A DNA stretch of 64,000 bases, taken from NCBI GenBank assembly GCA_021234535.1, contig CM037843.1, positions 35,155,200 to 35,219,199 of the forward strand. The letters are read 5' to 3'. Under the pieces are notes generated by a model, which was given only the letters and a program-made list of their open reading frames with translations, was not told the origin of the DNA and searched no databases. The position numbers and the translations under genes are program-made. Position 1 is the first letter of the stretch; the number at the start of each line of letters is the position of its first letter. Below are positions 54,529 through 64,000 of the stretch, one piece after another. Source of the stretch: Stichopus chloronotus. Lineage: Eukaryota > Echinodermata > Holothuroidea > Aspidochirotida > Stichopodidae.

Positions 54529-54541
54529 AGGTCAGAGGTCA
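54529..54541 (+). promoter_or_regulatory. Isolated perfect DR1 motif upstream of gene B
   Basis: AGGTCAGAGGTCA: two AGGTCA half-sites separated by one base, outside any recognised repeat and about 2.0 kb upstream of the gene B start codon. It matches an HNF4/RXR-type DR1. Sequence match only. Confidence 0.3.
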
Positions 54542-57500
54542 CTAAGGTTTTTACTATGGGCAGTTCTAATGGTTGCAGCGCCAAGACGTGAAAAAACACC
54601 AAATCGGACGTACACGAGAATTGCTCAAACAGACCTAGCAACAGTGTCAGCACCAGGATTTGCAAATACAGACCAAGTCTCCCCCCAATAGATCCCTCCA
54701 TAAGGAGTGAGCAAATCAACTATTAACACCATTCCTTCCCCAATGGCAAGATGTTGGCGATTTAATGATGTTGCTTCTTTGATGCATTACAACACAAATA
54801 TAAGCAAAATATAAGCAAACTAAAAAGTTGCTATTTAAATGTTTTCAATTCTTTTACTCACAAATTAATAAGACATTTAAAAATGAGAATGTTTCACCAC
54901 AGGTGCATCCAACAAGCTTATGTTTACCTGGGTGTTTCCTCTAAAAAAATACCAATCAGGTTCTGTTGTGTAACTCATTTCAATAGCTTAAATCTCGCAT
55001 GTGGCTCTCATCAAACCCATAAAAAAGAAAAATGGGGTACAAAAACAACGTAAAAATATGCGGTCAAAAATAAAAAGGAGCAAAGACGTCACCAAATTTT
55101 AACGAAGAAAAGTTACAAAAAAAAAAAAAAACGTGATACAAAGCATTATGTACAGTGCGATATAATATCAGACATCAAGGTACAAGACATAAAGGTTAGA
55201 ATACCAATAAAGTTTCAGCAAAAGTATAGCGGTCATTTAAACAAAATTAAACAAACGTAAATGTATAGGCATTAATATCATAAGAGCATCTGAGTATGAA
55301 GTATAAAAGGTAACGATTAGAGATTACTTTAACTAAATTAAACAGTCAGCTGCAGAGGTGAACCTATCATTCATTTTAGTTGGGGCTACAGTGTCTCAAT
55401 TTTTGTAAATCATCACATTTCTTTTCTGTTTTACATAGCCATTTAAAGTTGCCATCCAAATTCTGGAAACACTGGCTGATCTTTGATCGTACAAAGGGTA
55501 GAGTTTTTCTACCAGCACACTTCTGTAGTCAAGTAAATATGTTTTAACCTTCATTAATGCACCCATCTCAAGACAAAGCACTGAGCAATACAATCCATGA
55601 ATGGTAGCATTATTGGCAAGACAAAGCAAGACTTTAGACGATCAGCAATAGTGATTATGGTTAAGGTTTAGGTGCATGTGAATAATTTGCCTGTTTTCTA
55701 TGCGAATACAGCTTCATCCCCCAAAAAACAGAAAGCAAAAAATGCACTGAGGGTTTGATGAATTCATAAGACAACATTTAAAATAAATATTTACTAGAAA
55801 TGGCTTCTACAAGCTTATTGTTCTGCACTGTTTTTTACATGGCAAAGACGGATCATTCTACAAGTCCTCAAAGCTTGGCCCCAGGTGACCCCAGATGGCC
55901 TCTCACCTTAGTTAAATTCAATGAACTTCTCAATAGGAAAATTCGTATTGCTAGATCCCAATAATTGCAGAAATTAAACCCTGATTCAAAATTTTCAATA
56001 TGAGAGGATGCCAAACAAGAATGTACTACAAAATATGCATACTTTTAGGAACTAATTCTTCAGAAGCCATATCAATCTTACCTGCAATCAAAGGGCATAA
56101 TAAACATACTACCCATTTACACTAAATTTGTTGGAATGTTTGTTGGAAGTTTTAAGAGGCTCACTGTAAATACATGTTGGTAACTGTAATTGCAAATAAA
56201 AAAAAAAAAAAATACAGCAACCCAGAAATAATTGCACCAAAGTGCTAAACGTTTTATTATGAAAAAATCTGAACAAGGATTCCAGATGATTTGTTGACTA
56301 GCTAGAAACATAAGGATAGGTGTTTTCCTAACTTTGCCTTTTTTTCTTTAGAATTTCTGCAACTTAGACTCTACTGATAGCAAATGACCTCCCACTTTAA
56401 AAAAATGTTACAAGAATTCTGTACTCATTAAATGTAGACCTTACATCAGCCAGGAGATCCCATGAACAGTCCCATAATGGAATAATGATGCTTACAAGGG
56501 GTTCAATGTTGACTGCTGTTGATGTCGCATAAGCTCCCATCCTTCACAATTTTCTGTAGCCTCAACTCATTAAGGAACCCTACCATACATAAAATGATGT
56601 ATTAACATCAAAGCTAAGGACCTAGAATCTGTTCATTTGGTTCCTTGCTAAGCTTATCCATCACACTTATTTGATACAACTATCTGAGCTATAGTCTGGA
56701 GCAATACCCTGCAATAATTTGAATGAAAGCATTGTATAAAAGCATTATATCATATTTCAGACACCTTTCCAGCAAGTTGAATAACTACTTGGGTACGGTA
56801 ACCTTCATGACATTTGTGCGACTAAACCATTGTCAGCCTCTGTTGAAATAGCTCTGAGAAGCAGATGCCATCAGTTGCATAAGTCCTATTTACACCTTGG
56901 AAGACAATAATAATCAAACTCATAAGGACTAAATTCAGTTTCAGATTGTGAATGAAGATGTTCCATTCATGCTCTGCTCAAACAAAATTTCTTTTTGTTC
57001 TGACTAAAGCAATAATTTAATTTTTAATGTTTAATTATTTTCATAGTTTTTAATTTTAATTTAATTTTACCTCCTGATAAAATGACTGCCTGCCATACTG
57101 ATCAAGAGGCTAAAGGGACTGACAGACTATGTCAGTCAGTGCAGCTTTGGTGAAGACATTTTCTAGTTTTCGCTGGGGACATGATCGTCGATGTCAGAAC
57201 TTTTAAAGGTTTTTACTTCTGAGATTGCCACCCACCCACATCCAAATATTCATTGTAAGAGACAAAAAAGAAAATTAAAAGGTTACTTTTTCCTCACAGG
57301 TTGTTTTTTTTGCTTGGGTTCCATGCCTGGATGTAAGACAGACGGTGCTACACTAATGTGCAAAGCAAACTGTTGCACTAAGACTTCACAACAAACTCTT
57401 AGCATAACAGAAGTTATGCACTGTGAGCACTGAAAATTTCATCCCCAATGCAAACACTAGAGATATTGATGGCTAATAGAAACTTTAGGATTTGAAAGAC

Positions 57501-57750
57501 TTAGTCATGCTGATGATACTGCTTCATATCCTGGTCCACTCAATCTATTTCTGAAAATACAAAAAGCCAAATCGCTTTATGGATTGAAAAACTAAAGCTG
57601 ACACACACAAAAGAACACCGTGAAAGAAATATCTCAAAAATACCATCGTAATGGAAAATCCTCCAATCGAAAAGAAAGATGTGTATAATCTGCATTAATT
57701 GGCAGCAGTCATGTAAACAATTAATCCATAGATTCAGTACAGTGATGTCT

Positions 57751-60700
57751 CTACTCTCTGGAGATGACACGAAGAGTGATGCCATTGTCTGGAATAACAG
57801 ATCTATTACCAAACTTTGGTGGAATCTGCGGCAAGAAAAAGACAACTGAATAGACAAATCCTCCATAATTGCCTTAGTATACTTTGAATTTGTAGCTAAT
57901 AACATCAAATAGCTGATTTTAAGAAGGAGATGTTGAGAAAATCAAAGTGTGTTGAAAACTGTTGTGATCCACATCATATCGCCCCTTGTGAGGTGAGAGT
58001 TTCCACTAGGGCTCACTTCCTTATTTGCTGAGACCATCTGTACCGGAAATCAACAAAACTCTAAGCAGAAATGAATACTCACACTGACATCACTCAGTTT
58101 TTTCCGAATCTCTCTGTTATTAAAGAAGCGAGCATGCCAGTGAGCACAATAGGCGTCTGGCATGAACAGGCCAACTGTGCAGCGTGATGAAATGTGAAGC
58201 TCACAGTTTTTGTCTGGATCTTTCAACTGTCTTTTATATTAAGAGCAACACTCAGCAGTACCAAATAGATAACACATTTGCACCACATGTTGAATACAGT
58301 TTGTAAATTTGTTTTCATTTTCAGAAGGGTAGGATCAGACTGTAGCCTACTGACTGTGCATTATCAAAACATAAGCCAAGTGAAACCATGTTCATGAGTC
58401 CTTGTCTTTCAACATATTTGTCAGTGTACATATTGTTGCATATGTTGTTTGAGAACCATTCCAGCATGACAAAGTTTGATCACAAAAAGTCACTGACATT
58501 GCTTTAAAACTTAAGCTGTTACACAAAATGTTAAAAATTTCATGCAAACTAACATGCATTTTTGAAGTTTTAATGTACAGAAGTATCTTGTGAAAATAAT
58601 TGACATTACGTGAAACCTCCCAAAAATTTAAACATAAATCATATTCTCATGTGGTAAGGTGTAGCAAATAGCCTAACCACTTCGGTGATTCAGTATTTCA
58701 TAGCCAAAGTGAACATGCATCAGCCAACTAATTGTAAATTTGTGGACCTCTGGTTATTGGAAGAAGTGTTTAAAATGATATTTTATCATATTATTTATCA
58801 CTCCTTCAGGCTTTAAGGTCCAAGGTATGAATTTGTAGAACGATGGTTTTGTAGAAGGTTTCGAAGTAGTACTATATGTAAGCACTTGTTGTTTTATTTA
58901 CAACCATCCCACTAAATGCAACATAGAGTTTTGACTAGCAATCAAAAATACTGGAAAATATGACTGCTACATCTCTCTAAAGAAGGAATTGAAATGATAT
59001 CACTTTAAAGCTGGCAATCATGATACATCAGGGGCGTGGTCTAATGGCATGTCTTGATGACCAGAAGTCGGAAACCCAGCTTGATTAAAGATCCCATATA
59101 CAGGTCTACACAACATTCAATAAGCGTCGGGTAAAATATTAATCACAGCAGCATGTACTGTGAAGCATGAAAAGGGACAGTAGTATAGGGTCTAGGATGG
59201 GACGTTTGTAGTCGTGTTTACAAAATGCAAAACACTAGGGACTGGAACTTATGAAATTAAGTGGATTTTTGTACTTCATTCTTCAAACATCAAAGGTAAC
59301 TTATATTTAGATATTAGGCCTACCAAAATTTTCACATGGTCAAGTTCAATGACGGTAAAGGTGCTCACAGAATTTTGGCATAGTTTTTTGAAAACTACTT
59401 TTTATTGAATAAATGACAATTAACTTGAAGACCAGAGTTTACATCACTAAGTTGGCAAGTTTTATACTCTACACATATTTCACACCCAAATCTCTGTTAC
59501 TACCACAAGAATATGACCAGCGAATTTTAATGTGTGCTCTTGTAAAAGCCTAAAACAAAAAATTAGCTAAAAGTAAAAACAGCAGGAATTTGCTTCATAT
59601 TTTTTCTTTCCACTAGTATTTAAAGACATTAAAGAGTATTCATTTTGATTGAAGATTTTCAAACTCTTTATATGTCTCTTTTATCATATATTTCATTAGT
59701 ATTTGTTAGTTAGGGTACTGTGGAAGAACATCAACATCATTAGACGGAACAAAGCAAACTAGTCACATGTTCATACAGACTATCATATGACACCGATTCC
59801 TTTCCACTCGATACTGCAACATCCAGTCTTTCACCTGTGTCTTCTTTAAGGGCTCACACTTAAAGTTTGCAACAAACACCTGTGGGCAACTGCATATTGC
59901 ATAATATGAATCACATTCATTCGGACTTTGTGAACACCGTGACATATCTGTTATCATTTCAGGTGACAAAAAAAAAACCCAAAAAAACAAAAAACCCAAA
60001 GCTAACAGAGTTCTGAGCATGTAGTATCTCATGAAATTTGATATTTCATGTAATGCAACCAAAAGCCACTGGTTATAAATGACTCCTGGAATAAAGATTG
60101 CACACTCTGCAGAAATCTTTCAACATTTGCAACAGCTCACCATGACAATGTGACCAACAATAATTCAAGAAAAAAGGTGCCTCATGTACATACATACATA
60201 CATACATACATACATACATACATACATACATACATACATACATACATACATACATACATACATACATACATACATACATACATACATACATACATACATA
60301 CATACATACATACATACTACATACATACATACATACATACATACATACATACATACATACATACATACATACATACATACATACATACATACATACATAC
60401 ATACATACATACATACATACATACATACATACATACATACATACATACATACATACATACATACATACATACAAACTGAAACATACATTTCATTGATTCC
60501 TCAGCCAACCCTTTCTTTACCCTCAATACAGACACAGAGTAGTATGCAGTCACTCACCTGTGTTTTCTCACAAGGTTCAAACTTGAAATTCTGAACCACC
60601 CTGACGATGGCGATTTTAAGAACCAGAAGAGCAAACCGCATACCGATGCAGTTTCGAGGTCCTGCCCCAAAGGGTAGATAAGCAAAGGGATGCCTCTTCT

Positions 60701-63700
60701 CCTTGGCTTCTTTGGTAAATCTGTGCAAAATCAAACGGGAAGACCTTCTACAGGTATGAGGACACTAATGTCTCATATTGTAAATGCAGGTTACTACGGA
60801 AACTTAAAAGTGCCATCAAGATAAGTATATCTTTGCCACATAAGTTGACAATTTTCAGCAAAATGTCTACATATCCCATCAAAAAAAAAAAAAAATGATC
60901 AATTGTTCAGTTGTGTTATCTTACCAACTCAACATTTTTCTGCAAAATGTTAACTTGCTTACTTGATTCTTAGTGAGGAATTCAACTTTTTTTGAAAAAT
61001 ATTCATATAACAACTTATCACATCCTGTCAATTGAACAATTTGCTGCAAAATGTTGACTTGTTCACTTTCCGAGCAGGTGAGCAATTGAACAATTTTCTG
61101 CAAAATGTTTGAATAACAACATATAGTATCTTGCCATTTCAACAATTTCATCCAAAATATCTACTTGTTCACTTTTTTTCTAAGTGAACAATTGAATAAT
61201 TTTCTGCAAAATGTTGACTTGTTCACTTTCTTTGCTAAGTGATCAATTGAACAATTTTCTGAAAAATGTTCAAATGACAACTTATTATATCTTGTCATTT
61301 GATCATTTTTCTGAAAAATGTCCACTTGTTCACTTCCTAGACCAGAAATACAACTTACAGGATGACATAAGTTGTCATTTGAACAATTGGCAGAAAATTG
61401 ATTAATTGTTCACCTAAAAAGATATGAACAAGTTAACATTCTGCAGAAAATTGTTTATTGTTTTTCACTTAAAAAGAAGTGATCAAATCAACATTTTGCA
61501 GAAAATTGTTGAATTGACAGGATGTAATAAGTTGTCATCTAAACATTTTGCAGAAAATAGTTTAATTGCTCAGTCAGAAAAGAAGTGAACAAGTCAACAT
61601 TTTGCAGAAAATTGTTGACTTGACATATGCAATAAGTTGTCATTTGGACATTTTGTAGAAAATTGTTGAATTGCTCACTTAGGAAAAAAGTGAACAACTG
61701 GACATTTTGCAGCAATTTGTTGAAATGACAAGATATGCTAAATTGCTATTTGAACAATTTTCAGAAAATTGTTTAATTGTTTAAATAACATAACTAAACA
61801 ATTGATCATTTTTCCGTTTTTAGTTGCTATACTTTCTTGTTTTTAGACATTTTGCAGAAAGTTGTCAAGTTACGGAGCAATGATATTCTTATCTGGACGG
61901 CACTTTTAAGCTTCCGTAGGTTACAGAACAAGATTTCAAACATATCACAGAAATGGGTGCAGCAATCTGTTGTAGAATGATACAGCAGCAAAGAGTTTCT
62001 CCGGACAGGATGTCAATAAACAACTAAATCTTTTGGTATACACGATAAGTACTTCACAACACATAGCTAATGAATTAGGCTTGTGCTCATCTGATAATAC
62101 CTGTAAATTTCTTGATGCAACGGCAGCAGACTACAACTTGAACTGTAAACTTCTACCAGTCATCACTGTTGGTTATTTCAAATGTATCACTTAAAGGAGA
62201 GTAACGTGACTGATTTCGCCTATAACTTTGTAACTGGAACGTCATTGAAATATGAAAGGACATGCAGTACATGATTGAAAAGTCATACGATTCATCCTTG
62301 TCAAAAAATAAAAATTTCTTTATAAACCCAAATGACTGATAACAAGAATATTTGAGGTTCTCTTCCCATTCTGGGAATATCAGTCTTTGCAGTTTTTGAA
62401 TGTAAAGCCAAGTTTGCAACTGAAGTTTGCTGACAAACGTTTTGAGTTCTGTCAACTGGTGACAATTAAACCTTTGCCTTCACGGGCATGATTTCTTGAA
62501 ATCTATCATAACAAGTATTCATTGAAGTTTGTCAAACAGGCACGAAGGACAAATCACTATACTTCTGGGTGGCACGAACTTCGTTGAAAATTCCACGGAA
62601 AATGTCTGAAAATTTATGGAAGTATATGTTATTTGAGTCTCAGCAAAGTCTCAGCAAAATTTGTTGAAAAATGAGTATTTGATAGCTTTAAGTGCCATGT
62701 GGAAAGACCTCATAGACAGCTGGCAGCTGACAGCTGGCAAATCGCAGTTTCTCAAAACAACTGTAAGCTGGTTTGAGCTAAAAGTGATAAAAAATGATCA
62801 CTTCTCCCTGTCCAATCATGTATCTAGAAACAAACTCCTGATATGAGTTCACTGAAAATTTCACAAAACCCACCGGCCATTGCAGAAGACAAAAGCTTTG
62901 GCAGAGAGAGACTGACATATTTTCCCTTTATAGTGTCACATATGCTCTACCCACACCTCATGAGTTGTATAAGGTTAAAATAAATTAACAGTTTTGCTGG
63001 TAAAAAAGATATTTACAGAATGTTAGAAGACTGTAGGTTTTTCCCTCTGTAGTGTCACATATGCTCTACTCACACATCCTGAGTTGCATAAGGTTAAAAC
63101 AAATTTACAGTTTTGCTGGTAAAAAAGATATTTACAGAATGTTCAAAGACTGTAGGTTCAGCTGTAAAAACTAAGTAGTGCACTTCACATGTATGCAATG
63201 TTAAAAGGCAGGTCTTGTAAAGATAACAAACTTGCCAAATATTCCATTTTACACATGCACCAAGATATGGGACAATCCTTGACATAAATTTAACTCAAAA
63301 ACAGGGAAAAGATTGCATCATTGGCCAAGTAAGCATATCGCATCTGCAAAAAGAATTCCAAAGGGGGAATACCCCTCTCCCGTTAGACCGGTCCTTCTCT
63401 GCTGAGGCATCACAGCCACTGCTAAGAGCCCTCCAGCTAGAACCCTAATCATAACATCACGCTAAAATGCCATGAAAATACAAAATATAAATTTAGGGTT
63501 AAAATTTACATGCACACTGAAGTTTGCAAGGGATAAATGTTTGTAACTGAAAGGACCGTGTTGCCTACACCAAACTGACTCAACATCACAACAAAGACTA
63601 ATATATCCAATGCATGTATGAATGAAATCTTTTGATACATAACTTCTTCCAGTTTATTTCTGTTGATATTTGTCAAAATTTTTATCCCTCTACTCATTTC

Positions 63701-64000
63701 AAATCACCTCACTGATAATCATCCTGTACACCAGGACTGAAAGGTTTCATGCAGACAAAGTGTCCTTCCCGAGGACAACTAATCTTGTCTTCTTTTAAAG
63801 AGCATAAGGCAGTGGCATTTCTTAAAAACAGTATTTCACACCCATTTGCACACCTTCATGTTCAAATCCCTTAATCCACTTGGTTGTGTCTCATCAACAT
63901 GACCATCTTGTTGTATGTCCATGGAAACGAAATGCCTTACCTTTCAGGATCAAATTTCTCTGGGTCCTCCCAAAGATCAGGGTGACGATGCAGAGCAATG
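57751..64000 (-). CDS. Gene C: cytochrome P450, CYP3A-like, 3' part only (exons 11-13)
   Basis: Third tandem paralogue, cut by the window end. Exons seen: 63941-64000 (last 60 bases of the PERF exon, ending DPEKFDPER), 60558-60720 (heme exon, 163 bases, as in A and B) and 57751-57825 (terminal exon, ending VISRE and TAG). The heme loop reads [11 protein letters not shown], so Gly-Ala replaces the Gly-Thr of A and B; Ala here is tolerated in many P450s. The heme exon differs from gene B at only about two residues, and intron 12 and the 3' flank also align with B, so B and C are the younger duplication. Intron 12 is larger than B's and holds a foreign-looking exon, a truncated heme-exon copy and a microsatellite. 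Intron 11 is enlarged by an inverted minisatellite and a two-copy tandem repeat. Whether the 5' part is intact cannot be seen. Confidence 0.9.
58083..58226 (-). CDS. Orphan 144-base coding-like exon of unknown gene in gene C intron 12
   Basis: Minus-strand segment with an AG acceptor before 58226 and a perfect GTGAGT donor after 58083, open for exactly 48 codons with phase 0 at both ends; an in-frame TAA lies just upstream of the acceptor. The peptide starts [16 protein letters not shown] and contains [16 protein letters not shown], with several Cys, Trp and His, which looks like real protein rather than chance. It is not P450 sequence and I do not recognise the family. It lies in a block of intron 12 that has no counterpart in gene B. 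It could be a captured exon, part of a nested gene, or a pseudoexon. Confidence 0.5.
59835..59877 (-). pseudogene. Truncated duplicate of the heme-exon 3' end (gene C intron 12)
   Basis: Minus-strand translation [13 protein letters not shown] followed by a GTGA donor and related intron sequence matches the end of the heme exon ([13 protein letters not shown]) of genes B and C. Only about the last 43 bases are present; the Cys ligand region is missing. It is preceded by a CCCACAG acceptor-like sequence. Best read as debris of a partial tandem duplication. Confidence 0.65.
60185..60473. repeat. (CATA)n tetranucleotide microsatellite in gene C intron 12
   Basis: About 72 uninterrupted-looking ACAT/CATA units with one register shift at about 60317. 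It lies about 85 bases from the heme-exon donor. The long Tyr-Ile-His-Thr and Met-Tyr-Val-Cys frames through it are repeat artefacts. Confidence 0.97.
60925..61790. repeat. Inverted minisatellite in gene C intron 11
   Basis: From about 60925 to 61340, units read ACAATTTTCTGCAAAATGTT then GACTTGTTCACTT; from about 61385 to 61790 the same unit appears in the opposite orientation (AACATTTTGCAGAAAATTGT). The switch lies near 61345-61385. Degenerate, about 75-80 bases between successive landmarks. The whole forms an imperfect palindrome of more than 800 bases. Confidence 0.8.
62931..63165. repeat. Two-copy tandem repeat, 119-base unit
   Basis: TAGTGTCACATATGCTCTAC begins copies at 62931 and 63050; both run through GGTAAAAAAGATATTTACAG to ACTGTAGGTT with few differences. 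In gene C intron 11; no coding content. Confidence 0.85.

Larger units (their letters stand above)
52515..57750. other. Gene B-gene C spacer
   Basis: Holds the gene B TATA-like box, an AT-rich palindrome array (53474-53698), one isolated DR1 motif (54529-54541), and small diverged family-1 fragments near 55870 and 56380. Two minus-strand frames (54417-54719 and 55396-55629) have protein-like composition but no recognisable family or convincing splice sites. The gene C 3' UTR should run leftward from 57750. No gene called. Confidence 0.45.

Noticed and set aside
60073..60594. Several overlapping frames of 78-136 codons on both strands (Tyr-Ile-His-Thr or Met-Tyr-Val-Cys repeats)
   Set aside because: They are the six-frame reading of a (CATA)n microsatellite; the part of one frame outside it overlaps the P450 heme exon antisense.
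1..64000. CRISPR arrays, tRNA or rRNA genes, bacterial operons
   Set aside because: None seen; the spliced gene structure and repeat content are animal-type, and no cloverleaf or rRNA-like segment was recognised by eye.

Overview
The window looks like AT-rich, intron-rich genomic DNA from an animal, most likely a marine invertebrate deuterostome such as an echinoderm or hemichordate; the species cannot be fixed from sequence alone. The evidence is a set of short coding exons with GT-AG borders that assemble into CYP3A-like cytochrome P450s, kilobase-scale introns full of degenerate repeats, and a broken non-LTR retrotransposon. There are no operons, and nearly all open frames longer than 60 codons are chance frames or fragments of the exons.

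Layout. Three CYP3A-like P450 genes lie head to tail, all on the minus strand. Gene A (26709 down to 5253) and gene B (52514 down to 32435) are each complete in 13 coding exons, giving 510 and 509 residues. Gene C (57751 to beyond 64000) shows only its last three exons. B and C are the closer pair: their heme exons differ at about two residues, and intron 12 and the 3' flank also align. Each complete protein has the N-terminal anchor, proline hinge, WKKVR helix C, AGYETT helix I, ExxR, PERF and FGxGxRxCxG heme loop expected of an endoplasmic reticulum mono-oxygenase. They were reconstructed exon by exon with every reading-frame junction agreeing.

Between and inside the genes. 1-5252 holds repeats and no recognised gene. 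The A-B spacer (26710-32434) has a TATA-like box for gene A, a satellite-bearing element about 1-2 kb upstream of it, and a decayed LINE reverse transcriptase C-terminus. The B-C spacer (52515-57750) has a TATA-like box for gene B, an array of AT-rich palindromes and an isolated DR1 motif. Two families of roughly 140-145-base tandem units recur in introns and spacers; gene A intron 11 holds a long foldback element; gene C introns hold a tetranucleotide microsatellite, a large inverted minisatellite, a truncated second copy of the heme exon and a well-formed exon of unknown origin.

Most interesting signal. One repeat family carries in each unit four TGACCT (AGGTCA) nuclear-receptor half-sites spaced 4, 4 and 1 bases, i.e. 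DR4-DR4-DR1. Arrays lie upstream of gene A and inside gene B introns. In vertebrates DR4-type and DR1 sites are the kinds of element through which PXR/CAR and HNF4 control CYP3A genes, so a mobile satellite may have supplied receptor sites to a detoxification cluster. The family may equally be genome-wide and neutral here; this is inference.
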